Origin: Symbiodinium natans
Taxonomy: Eukaryota > Sar > Dinophyceae > Suessiales > Symbiodiniaceae
Reading direction: 5' to 3'
Length of the DNA: 35,000 nt
Assembly (NCBI GenBank): GCA_905221605.1
Contig: CAJNDS010000039.1
Span: 122,501-157,500 of the forward strand
The notes under the pieces were generated by a model, which had not been told where the DNA came from, made no database searches, and saw only the letters and a program-made list of their open reading frames with translations. The position numbers and the translations under genes were made by a program. This document shows positions 22,305 through 31,430 of this stretch, piece by piece (positions within the stretch are counted from its first letter, which is position 1; each line of letters opens with the position of its first letter).

Positions 22305-25300
22305 AAAAAATGAGCAGAGAAGCGGGTGCGGAGGCAGAAGCTCATGTCCAGACTTGCAGCCTACAATCCCTACAGCAAGATGGCCGATGCTGTTCTGTAT
22401 GGTGGCCTCGTGGCATTGCATCTTGACCCGAGATATTTGTGCAATCTATTGAATCCCAAGACTCTGGCCGGTTACTTTTCTTACTTGCCGAGGACCTACT
22501 CATTGGTGGCCTTATCAGTGTCTCCCACAGTTGCGATTCTTTGCCATTCTCCTCACTCGCTTGCCAACAAAGCTTCCCACCATGCTTGGAGGCAAATTGT
22601 AAGCACACGGCGCAAGATGCCGCCGAATTTGTGCGCTACGATTGCGAGGCGCGGACATACCAGAGAGTGAGGTCCGGACTCACGCGCAGCCATCGTGCAT
22701 GCCCTTGCGGAGTGCGGGGGGGGGGGGGGAGATCCAGCCCCCCCCAACAGAGAAAGAGATGCCTGCCGCTCTCACCTGCAACATGTTTGGAGGAGGGAAA
22801 GTACAACCCCGTGGCCTCCCTGTTGCTCACCACCTCCGAAGGAGCTGTGAAGCGATTGTTTTCCAGGCACCAAACTCAGATTGCATTCAAAATCCCTCTA
22901 ATGTCAAAACGAATGGTTTCCAGAAGCACTGACTGGTGTGGTCAGGCATGACGCCAACGAGATCCACTTCAGGTACACATCAGCTGCATTGCAGGATGCT
23001 GCTCAAGTAATTAGACTCTTGTTTGCGTGCAGGAACGAACTACTGGCCTTCGTGTCCTACACGAGCCTCAACATTGGACTGACAGGTCTCATCTCCCACT
23101 TGCCAGTTGTCAATGTGGCTTGTTTCTGTGTTCATGCCCTCGACACTGCTACACAGGCGTGCCCGTGCCGTCCGGAAACTTCACAGGCTCCATGCTCATC
23201 GGAGGGCAGAGGCCTCAGTCGGCATACCGGTATAGAGTAGGACGAGGCGCAATGGCCGCAGCCAAGGCTGATCGGTCGGATGATGGGGGCCCTGGTTCGA
23301 GACTACGGCAAGCCTGGAATGGCAGTGTGCGGACCTATGCAGAAGTCTGATAGGTCCCTTTAGGTGCCTTTTCAGCTCACTGGCCGTGTCAGGTCCGGCG
23401 TCTACGCGATGGTTGGAAGCGCCTCGATGTTGGCAGGCTTCAAGCAGATGGCCGTAGCGGTCGTTGTGTTCATCACAGGCCAGATTGGATTGGCACTCAG
23501 AGACGTAGACATTGCTTTACTCAATGGAGGAGCCGCCAACGACCTTGGGCTGATTCCGCCATTGATGCTGGCGGCTCGGTCCTCAGAATCCCTCAGACAT
23601 CCTCAGACGTTGCGCAGGGGCGTGCATGACATGCCGTTGCCCCTTCAGGTGACCATCGCACTGCTTCTCAACAAGCTTATTAATGAAAGGGGCTTCGATG
23701 AGGCATGCGATGTTCAACTACTGAGTTTGCCGTGGCACATCTAAAGAGCACACTCAATGCTGATGTGACAGGAACACATCTTTTCCCCTGGGGCGGGGGA
23801 TTTCTGCAGGAGCAGATCTTGCGGAAAGCAATCGCGTATTTGCCGGCCTGCTGCTCAGACAGGACTTGGACAGACCACGTTGTCATGCGATGCTTCCCAA
23901 TACGCCAAAGCATGCCAGGTGTAGGCCAAGAGACCAGGCTTTAAGGCTCTTAGGAACATCCCACCTCTTCGCTCCGGAAATGGAAGATGGGGCACAAGTT
24001 GCGCATCTATGATCTGGCACGTGGCCCACAGACGGCCTGTTGAATGGCTTCTATGTCTGGGGAACCTGCTTGCACAGGTGTGTCAGCTAGAAATCATCAG
24101 AGCGGGGGCAGAGCAAAGCATGTGCATTGTGCATGTTGATCTGTGATGCAGCAGAGACGGCATATGACGGCATGCAAGAAAGATTGAGGCAGAGCCTCCC
24201 CGGTTGTTGGATCGCACGGTGGCCCTAGAGCTTTGCGATGATCTACCATCGGAGGCAGTGCTGGCTCCGGAGGCCAGCTGAGCACATGGGGTACTTCATG
24301 GCACTGCTAATTTAAGTTATTACTACAAGGTACTACAAGTAGACCCACGATGACCCACGATGAGCCACGTTTCCAGGTGGATTTCCGAGCAATCAAGGCT
24401 GCGCTAGAGCAGGACAAGGTGCGCGACCATTGAGTGGACGAGAACGCGCCTCTCCTGTGACAATCTGCCGAGTGCTTGGGGGGCAGGTGGACTGCTTCCC
24501 AGTCTTGAAGGAGGGCGGTCATTGCATAGGCACGCGGGAGTCTCTCAAACAGTATCTCGCAGTTGCCTCATGCCGCCACAGCAGGTTTCACAACGCGGGC
24601 GCGCCTGCAGGCAGCGATGGAGGTCTGGGAGGCAGCACACGCTGCATTGGATCGGACGTACGCAACTGGATCTTCAGGAAAACAATAAACCCGAGCTGGC
24701 TCACACTGTGACAGTGTGGTTCCAGCAAAGTAGGAATAGACTGATGCTCGACTTCTGTGCTTTCCATATGTTTGCCCCAGCCAGATGCACCCGAACAAGT
24801 CATGCTTTCTAGTAAATCCAGGTCGGGATCGTTGACAGAGGACGCTTGCATGCGCGTGTTTTCAAGCCGAGCACCCGCATTGTACCAGGCTTCTGGCTTC
24901 ATCGATTCTTCCGATCGCGGAGCCGCCCTGAAGGAGGTACGCATCGGTCCCTCCGCGTGGTGAGCGTGCATAAGCCATGGCACCGACATGAGCACGGTTG
25001 AGCACGGTTGAGCAGAAGGCCGTGTCTGATGCGGGTGGCGAGCAGATGGGCAAGCTGGTTTCCGCCGCCGTCGCGAGGTGTTGCGACTGTATCAGTTCAA
25101 GTTCTTCAAGAAATTGAGCCCTGAATGTCACCCTCCACACTTGCAGGGAATCGAGTTTCACGGGCAACGTTCTGCCAGTCAAGCGCCTGACCGAACGGGC
25201 TCCATATACCATCCTCGAGGACCTACATAAAGTGTAAGTCACTGTGTATTTGTTGCGCTGTCCTCAACGACAGCCATGCTGCCGCACTAGTCACACATCC

Positions 25301-26409
25301 CCATGTTGTTGAGGCCCAGTATTGTGAACACGTGAATGCAATATGGAATTCGTTTGCCTGACGAACATGTCGGCTTCTTAAGAGGCCCCTTAGTGATGCC
25401 GTGCGTGCGCAGTGACTAAAAGTTTGTTTGTGTCTTAAGACTCTGAAGGAAGCACGCGCAAAAGCGACTGAGAATTCCACGAGCTGCACGAGCTTGCCGA
25501 GCCCATGTCCAGCTGTTTTTTTGCTAACGCCCAGACCTTCTTCGGTGCAAGTCGTGAAAATGACATGCTGTTCGGTCAATGCAGTGAATACAGCCCGCGT
25601 CAAAACTCAAAATGGCGACTCGGCGACTTGGGGAATTTCGCGCCCCCTGCTCTTGCTTGCATGCGCCTTCGCGGTCAGGACATGCCTGGGCCTCGGCTCT
25701 ACACACTCTTCGCGAAGGTGGGAGCTGCATGTGGTGAAAAAGGGAGAGAGAGCTTGTGAGAGCTTGTGTTCAAAAGGAGGTTACATTTGTCAGGCGGGTG
25801 CCAAAGCCGCCTGCGTAATCTCCGAGCGAGGAGAGCACGCAGCCCAGCGCGCAGGGCAGGCTAAGGGCACCCTTTTCATGATTGACCTCTTCCTGTAGTT
25901 CTCGCAGTTAATCAGTTATCCCCAAGGAATATTGACCTTAGTGGGGCTTTAATTAAGCTGAACAAACAGAAAGCAAGTCGGGGATCCCTGAAGTGGAGTG
26001 GTGCACCCCTTTCCTTCCCAGTCAGGCCTTGGAGTGCCCTTTAAGCCCATATGTCTTTTGCCATCTTTCCCTTACCCGGAGCAAGTGCTCCCAGTGCTCC
26101 CCTTATATCCCCCGCTTGCCATCTCTTGACCCCGCATCCCGCTTCACCACGCTTTCAACACGGTGAATTGGAATGCCTTCGTCTTTCCCCGCCTCCATCT
26201 TTGGCCAAGACCCCGGCAATTGCTGGGTCTGTCCGAGGTTCAAAGGCATGATCTCCAGAAAAGGCCTCATCGAGACTACTCGCCGGTACGAGGAGGCTAA
26301 TGGCAAAGTGTGGCAAGTGCTTCCAGTGCCGCGTGGCCGTGTCTTGTTCGAAATGAGCCTTGTGGATGAAGGCCAGCGACGAAGGTTTAGACGAGACTCT
26401 TGGGGATGA
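14664..26409 (+). CDS. CLC-family anion transporter with C-terminal CBS pair, more than 25 exons; start codon not found
   Basis: CLC proteins move chloride or other anions across membranes, as channels or as anion/H+ exchangers. Membrane-core exons: 14664-14704, 14786-?, 14917-14995 (AAGGSGAPENKGFLNG), 15081-15144, 15224-15259 (GYPVGREGPT), 15329-15395 (VTMGSNLAYLIT), 15548-15564, 15637-15693, 15826-15858 (FDSPIGGI), 15935-15979 (VYMFEEITSSSWP), 16447-16497, 16612-16692. After a 5.6-kb gap come 22320-22412, 22531-22557, 22617-22648, 22793-22866 (EGKYNPVASLLLTTSEGAVK), 22946-22972, 23033-23085, 23157-23205 (VPSGNFTGSMLIGG), 23267-23320 (GRMMGALVRDYG), 23376-23478 (SGVYAMVGSASMLAGFKQ), 23533-23573, 23649-23702, 23810-23827. 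CBS part: 24183-24280, 24377-24418, 24487-?, ~25147-25231, 25513-25527, 25794-25834 and 26238-26409 (FKGMISRKGLIE). The GREGP glutamate and the EE pair suggest an exchanger, and Ser in GSGAP suggests chloride. Donors are mostly GC. Several CBS-region exons remain unplaced. Confidence 0.88.
15006..15054. repeat. (GAAGCTCAT)n 9-bp microsatellite inside a CLC intron
   Basis: Five perfect units plus a partial one lie within the inferred 85-bp intron 14996-15080 (GC donor, GAG|G acceptor). Read through as coding sequence it would give KLM or EAH repeats. Splicing it out restores GFLNG followed by NEMPELF in frame. Confidence 0.93.
16700..20896 (+). CDS. Coding-looking exons of unknown function inside the large CLC intron
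   Basis: Several + strand stretches between the CLC exons at 16692 and 22320 look like real protein. The best-supported chain is about 20203-20333 (VIVAPSKRHGHQSSLIAG, EPALKPHLGQGDTLLWEVDA), then 20441-20500 (LGSLLQQNFVIDGHWRLLE), then 20679-20896 (VALLHPFCFQGFLSSFESIC), with TGA at 20894-20896. Both joins keep frame across GT...AG introns. Less certain pieces are about 16708-16990 (LLEEIVSGGGLQRAAARGFL; RRPLDEELDDWRLVREKFGE), 17104-17301 (FLGRFLIRDFDYKAGQQLQL), 17460-17675, 18020-18245 (LSADEQSSVRDLAGQAALSS, Cys-rich end), 19189-19380 and 19422-19640 (ALLANDGGALESFSGPLLVQ). I recognise no domain. It could be a nested same-strand gene, an intervening gene, or a large insert in a CLC loop. Confidence 0.5.
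17676..18000. other. Noncoding-looking gap inside the large CLC intron
   Basis: No motif or repeat was recognised; probably intronic. Confidence 0.3.
18250..19185. other. Noncoding-looking gap inside the large CLC intron
   Basis: No gene was recognised. At 18590-18680 there is a purine-rich run of GACGTGAAGACAGGCGAAGA type built from loose GCGAAGAC copies. At 19010-19033 there is a long poly-C run. Confidence 0.4.
20371..20410. repeat. AT-rich (TATATACA)n tract in an intron
   Basis: Three loose copies of TATATATACA lie inside the inferred intron 20334-20440. Confidence 0.85.
20593..20664. repeat. (CT)n/CCCT tract just upstream of a 3' splice site
   Basis: Over 70 bp of C/T only, ending about 15 bp before the inferred CTCAG|TC acceptor at 20678. 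Its position fits a polypyrimidine tract of the intron 20501-20678. Confidence 0.93.
20897..22257. other. Unassigned part of the large CLC intron
   Basis: No family was recognised. Opposite-strand frames at 20972-21211 overlap: the minus frame is basic and Ala-rich (RDAARLALATARQARVWKAL), while the plus frame reads AYDFFWTAASEAVLIGPFSA. One may be a decayed exon. The Lys/Arg-rich frame 21485-21703 has no motif. The stretch 21300-21800 is more AT-rich than its surroundings. Confidence 0.3.
22258..22300. repeat. (GA)n microsatellite, about 21 units
   Basis: A perfect GA run that ends about 20 bp before the inferred acceptor of CLC exon 22320-22412. Confidence 0.97.
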
Positions 26410-26760
26410 TGACGAGGAACAAAGTTTGGCCAACTGCTCAGAGCCTCATAATTTTGCATTCCGGGCCTCGCGAGGCCGTGCCTGAAGTCAATGTGAGATT
26501 CTGTGAGCTGGACCTTGTTCCGAGGTCGTCCCAGCCTAACCTCGACTGCGCGGGTCTTCTGACAAGAGTCCGTGTGTCTCACTATCAGTCTCAAGCAGCT
26601 GATCATTTCTTTCCAAGAACTTCGGTAACCGAGCGAAGTTTAGGGGCAGGCAAATGTGCCAAGGCTATCTGACAATATGTAGCCCGAAGCTTTTCTGATT
26701 CTCTTCGAGCCTTGCCCATTGGTAGATCTTAGAGTCATAGACTGCAATCCGAAGAAGAGT
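26410..26760. other. Gap downstream of the CLC gene
   Basis: Presumed 3' UTR and spacer. No gene, repeat or signal recognised. Confidence 0.3.
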
Positions 26761-26764
26761 CCGC

Positions 26765-27259
26765 ATGATTGTTTTGCGTTGCCCTGTGCTTCTTTCCGCT
26801 GTTGAAGTTTTGCCTGACATGCCAGAAATGTTGTTCAGTGGACGTCGTGCAGCCGTGCAGCAGTTCGGCAGGAGTAGCGCATGGGAACCTCAGCTCAAAC
26901 GCATCAGACTGCAGCAGGAACCTCATTTCGATTCCGTCAGGCTAATGGCAAGCCCAGAGCCCGGCGTCATGGACGGACCGCAGCAACTGGAAACAGAGGA
27001 TGCGAGTTCCAGGCACTTGCAACTGGCCCGACTGGCCCATGATTTCCGATTGCCCACTGGACTCCTCAACTCTCGGCAATTTCTTGGGGCTTCTGCTTAT
27101 CATAGTCCTTTGGAAGAGTTCGAGGCTACGCTTGCGCCAATAGTTGCTGAAAGCAGGGGTAATGTTGCATTTTGGGCCACATGGAAGACTTCTTCCCTTT
27201 TTACACAGGAGGAGTTCCAGGCGGAGTTATGTCAATGTGGTAGAGCCTATAGGGCCTAA
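26765..27259 (+). CDS. Unrecognised 164-codon open frame
   Basis: The frame is uninterrupted for 164 codons and soluble-looking, with Gln/Leu/Arg-rich helical stretches (QQFGRSSAWEPQLKRIRLQQ; LQLARLAHDFRLPTGLLNSR; SPLEEFEATLAPIVAESRGN). Possible starts include ATG 26765 and the internal Mets of MPEM near 26819. It is longer than most spurious frames here and lies on the host-gene strand between the CLC and lipase genes. I see no family signature. It could be a single-exon gene, a first exon, or chance. Confidence 0.35.
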   Translation: MIVLRCPVLLSAVEVLPDMPEMLFSGRRAAVQQFGRSSAWEPQLKRIRLQQEPHFDSVRLMASPEPGVMDGPQQLETEDASSRHLQLARLAHDFRLPTGLLNSRQFLGASAYHSPLEEFEATLAPIVAESRGNVAFWATWKTSSLFTQEEFQAELCQCGRAYRA

Positions 27260-27866
27260 GGGTTCGAGGCCTGTGAGTTCCAGGCTGGAGACTTCGAGGC
27301 CTTAAGGAGTAGCTTCGATGCTTCTGCAGGCCGGCTCCCCGAAGGAGCTGGCTGATCAGCCCGGCTCCCATTCCCTTCTTTAGGACCTTAGGAAAGGAAC
27401 TGCTCTTTGAACATTTTTGGCGTTTTCACTCATTTAACTCCTGCTGCTATCATGCGTCATCTTGAGTCCGCTGAGGCCGAGGGTGCCGCTGCCGCTGCCA
27501 CAGCGATCGGATAAGAACACGCTTTCTCAGCCCCCTGCAAAGTTCTGCCAGGCTCTGACTGCCTTTCAGATCACTTCGAAAATTATTGAAATCTTTTCCC
27601 GTGCTTGTTCTTGCGACACCCACCCCCAGCCAGGACACAAAAACAACACTACGCAAACTCCCCGTAGCAACAGCGTCGGGGTTTGCTCCTCTTCTCCTCA
27701 GAAGGAAACGAGGAATGCGCTTGACTGGCTGGGTGGAACGCGGTGGTGCCTTCCCACTTTCTTTACGTCCATATGCTGTTTATTGGTATTTCGCCGGTGC
27801 CAAATGGTGCTGCAGTTCCTTGTGACGTCCCAGTGTAGCACACACGATCTGGGGCACCTCTCTGAG
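27260..27866. other. Spacer upstream of the lipase gene
   Basis: Only a low-similarity + frame is present (27462-27938, 158 codons, no motif). Around 27245-27350 there are loose direct repeats of the word GGCCTTAAGG/TTCGAGGCC. The first lipase exon may lie here. Confidence 0.3.
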
Positions 27867-30429
27867 GCGCGGCAGCGGCCATTCTTCTGGTGGTGGTCGG
27901 CTTTGCGGCCTTTGGCATCTACTGGGCCCCGGGCTTAGAAGCGCACTGCACCCGAGCTCCTGGGAGTTACGTATGGTGACGTGTGCTGCCAGTCCACTCG
28001 ATCACCCACACCCGTCAACTACTCACAGGAGCAGGCAATAAGGCACCGGACACGGCTGGGCCCGGCTATGTTCGTTATGTTCGTTCCCGTACGGGTGGAG
28101 CGTTTTGTATGTGGAGGCTTGCCGACCTCGCGGGAGCTGCGTACTGTTCGGCGGCCTCGCTGCAGGCCTCGGCTTCGGCTTCGGCTTCGGCTTCGGCTTC
28201 GGCTTCGGCTTTTGTGAGACCCGGATCATGTGCCGCCTGCATCGAAGGCTTGGACTTGTGGCACGAAGTGCCTCACATCCGTCTCCAAGCCCATACATGC
28301 TCCTTGGACGAGCCAAAAGCAGCGCCCAAACAGCCCGCCGAAGCCGTCATCAACTCTGCCAGTCCACCCTGCCAACCTCGTAATCCGGAGCTTTGCCAAG
28401 TTGCCCTCCTTCCAGGTCTGTCCAGGGGAGTCCACGCAAGCATTCGCGGCTCGCTTCGAGGCGCTGCCGAAATGTGTGGCACAAGAGGCGAAACAGCAGA
28501 AGCCGCGAATTCCAAGCAAAGGAAAACTGCATCGTCAGCTTCGAGGGCACCAAGACATACCTTTCCATGATCCAGGCAGTCCGCACGAGCTAGTTTGGCC
28601 TTTGTTTCGCAGCTTCTTGAGCCAAGGATCTACGAATTGCAAAGAATCTGAGTGACTGGAAGACTGGCGGCAGCGCAATACTCCCGGCACAGATTGTGAG
28701 GAGTCTAACACTAGTCTAACGGAATCTATTTAACAGAGAGCGACCTTCAGCAGCACGCGGGAGCATGCGGTCTGAAGCTCTCTCCTTTTGGACAACGAGG
28801 TCCACACGGGTTTCCTTGCCGCAGGGTCCCCGGTCATTCACACACTTTCAAAGCGTGAGTCCAATTTGTGCCAAGCTCGCAGGTTTTTAACTTTGCACTT
28901 TGCACCATGCATTGTGCTTCGAGGAGTGGGAGAGCCTTCGAAGCTGCATCGAGACTGCCCTGAAAGCAACGTGTTCGGGCAAAGAGGTGGTTGCAGCGCC
29001 CCAAGTTACCTCATCATACCCCGAAAGCACGGCGATTGAGAGAGTTGCTAAGGTCACAGGGCATTCTCTAGGAGGAGCTATCTGTGCCCATCTAAGAGAC
29101 CAGAAGCGTAGCGCAACAATCAAATTCGTGGAGCGGTCGCCGGATTGCGAGGCACCCTGGCCATGGTTGCGCCGGCACGGTATAGAACCGGACTGCACAA
29201 ATCTGCACAATGCACAAGCTGGGATTGTGCATGGTTCTTACCTCCACGTGCCAGAATGTGTCAGGTTGATCTCGCACAACGCGGCTGGACGATCAAGGAA
29301 GGCTACACCTTCGGCATGCCCCGAACGGGGGACGCCACCTTCGCCGCACATTTTGATCAAATGTGCCACGCTTGGACCAGACCACAGCATGACGTAGAAC
29401 TTAGAATACTTAGACTTTCTGACTTTCTTTCTGTTTGAGATTGCTGAAGGTTCTCCGGAAAGTTCTTCAGAGTCCTGACCTTGGCCTGGCCACCTCTGGG
29501 AACATCTGATGCTGTGGGCTGTGCCACTTTTCTGAGGTCACACATCACATGGACCCGGTCCCGCACGTCCCCCCTCAGGATTGAACAACGGCACCACGAG
29601 TCCCAATGGCAAGTGCACCTTCGCCGCAGGACTTCGGGTTCCAGCACTTCTCCTCTGAGGCGGCGGTGTCAAGCTAAACCACTTTTAGTAGGTTGAAAAG
29701 TGCGCTGCCTCATTAGATTCAGTAGATGGCCCTACCAGGTATTCTACAATGGAGAAGTGGGCGCCGGATTTCGCCACTGCCCACAGGCTTTGTGAATGAG
29801 AAGTGGCATGCAGCAGCCAACAGCTGCACATGTTTTCTTGTAGTTTAATGCATGAATTAGTACATAACTAAGTATAAATAAATAGATAAACAAATAGATA
29901 TATGTATATATGGATATGTATATGGAGCAAAAACGTACGTATCTATATACATATGTATGTGTGTATGTGTGCACTTGTAATAGAGTTGAGAGATGTAGTT
30001 GAGTTTGGCATTCCGCGCAGGCTGAGGATTTAAGGTGTGCCGGAAGATACTGGGATCTTCCAGTGGATCTGTTCCACATCAATGACCACATGGCCCGGTT
30101 GCAATCCGTGAGACTTGACTAGACAGGAGACGCTTATCCCCCACCTGCAGGACTACATGGGTGAACACACAGGATCCGTCGGATGTGAGGCGCGCCCCGC
30201 TGCTGGCTTGGCATTAGCAAACTCGTCCCGGCTCAGGGCTGGCGCACTGGCCAGCCTACTAGCCAGCCTGGAGGGGGCCTTGCTGGTGCAGTGGCCACTA
30301 CGTCGACGTTTAACTCGACTGTCGTGGACCCTCGCTTCACTCTGTCAGTGTAAAAGCGCGGTCGAGAGTTCATTTGCTACATGCTTATTGACCACACGGA
30401 CGGGCAGAAGCATTCCACATAGCGCCTGA
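27867..30429 (+). CDS. Class 3 lipase (alpha/beta hydrolase) with N-terminal membrane anchor, multi-exon
   Basis: Predicted to hydrolyse acylglycerol or other lipid esters. Exon pieces: 27867-27931 (hydrophobic AAAAILLVVVGFAAFGIYWA, a likely signal anchor); about 28110-28280 (LADLAGAAYCSAASLQ, then SCAACIEGLDLW, a typical lipase-3 N-terminus); 28522-28576 (ENCIVSFEGTKTYLSMIQ); near 28785-28823 (NEVHTGFLAA); 28924-28986 (EWESLRSCIETALKATCSGK); from 29053 (VTGHSLGGAICAHL, nucleophile Ser); 29265 to about 29355 (YTFGMPRTGDATFAAHF); 29537-29578 (VTHHMDPVPHVPPQ, catalytic Asp); from 29739 (VFYNGEVGAGFRHC); 30035-30092 (AGRYWDLPVDLFHINDHM); and from 30151 (DYMGEHT). The DHMDYMG join supplies the catalytic His. 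The open frame runs to a stop at 30427-30429, but the true C-terminus may be shorter. The order and spacing match fungal and plant class 3 lipases. Exon edges are partly unresolved. Confidence 0.88.
28168..28212. repeat. (TCGGCT)n hexanucleotide repeat in the lipase N-terminal region
   Basis: Six to seven copies. Read through, it is in frame and encodes alternating Ser-Ala between AYCSAASLQ and CAACIEG. Confidence 0.95.
28617..28635 (-). other. Sequence resembling a relic dinoflagellate spliced leader
   Basis: The minus strand reads CGTAGATCCTTGGCTCAAG. The known leader ends CGTAGCCATTTTGGCTCAAG. The shared parts are the terminal TTGGCTCAAG and a CGTAG block, with one base missing between them. 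It lies in a lipase intron, antisense to it. Chance is possible. Confidence 0.25.
29868..29970. repeat. AT-rich (TATATG/TATG)n tract in a lipase intron
   Basis: An irregular AT/TATG/TGTATG run inside the intron before exon 30035-30092. Confidence 0.8.
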
Positions 30430-31430
30430 AGCACGCATTCCCGCTACAACGACCTCCCCAAGAACATGCCGCGCGAATTCGGCTCCGAAAGCACCCTTCT
30501 TTGCACAGATCGCGCACATTAGTGCGAGCTGGTGCCACGAGGCAATGAGTCGAGCTTCTCCCTGGTCTGTCTGGATCAATATTGGTCTCAGGTGCCGGAG
30601 AGTGAAGATGGCAGGCACGAGTAGCGCCTCGAACCAGGCACCCTTGGGCTGAGTGAGTGGAGTATCATGGGGTCATGAAAGAAGGTCATTAGAGTTAACT
30701 GAGAACGTGCGCCAACGGTGTGCCTGCCGGGTGGAGTCCGCTGCCAGCATTTTTCGAGATATTTTGAGGCAAATGCCGGACCGTCCATCCAGGCCACAGC
30801 TTCCCCCCAGTCTCTCTTCTCTCTTCCTCTCTCCTCTTTGAGTCTTTTTCTACGCAGGAGCCGCCACAGCTGCTGCAGTCCCCGCAGTCGCCCAACCGAC
30901 ACGGTTGGCATTGCACCTGGCGCAGAAGCTGCACAATTGAGGTCCCTGTCCCTGCCGTCGCCCATTCTGAGATTGCAAAGGCGCGCCGACAGAACCCACA
31001 GAACCACAGAAGCACAGAAGCACAGGAGTCGCCCAAGCAAGCCCAAGCTGCTGTCCCTCTGAGGGGTGGATTTCCGATATCCCCGAGGCAGGGTCATGGA
31101 AGTCATGAAAGCACAAGGCAAATATATGTTTCACCATGTTTTCCTGCATCCGTGTATCCTCGAAGGCGGAGTTTGCGAGCAATGAAGGCTCCCAACATCT
31201 CCCTGAGATGCAGCCTGTCGTCTTGTCGCCAGAGTCACTTCTGAGATGTGTTTCCATCGAACTGGCAGCATCTGGCCAAGAAAGGTTGCAGTAGGTCGGG
31301 CTGCCATGGAAGATGCTGTCAGAGGCTCGCGCAGGGCTGCTAGGATGTTCACAGGCATCTCCAGAAGATGCAGCAGGCTGGCTTTCAAGGCGGGATATCA
31401 ACTGGCACCTTTCTTTTCCGTGTTACCTGT
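30430..31430. other. Spacer between the lipase and the second ABCC gene
   Basis: No family was recognised. Frames on both strands (for example 30588-31121 minus, 177 codons) lack motifs. It may contain 5' UTR or an undetected first exon of the ABCC gene. Around 30999-31030 there are short direct repeats of AGAACCACAGAAGCACAG type. Confidence 0.3.

Noticed and set aside
25979-25996. SGIPEV in a + frame, like the CLC anion-site motif
   Set aside because: It lies between the CBS exons, downstream of the membrane core. The true motif (GSGAPE) is at 14917-14995 in the correct order.
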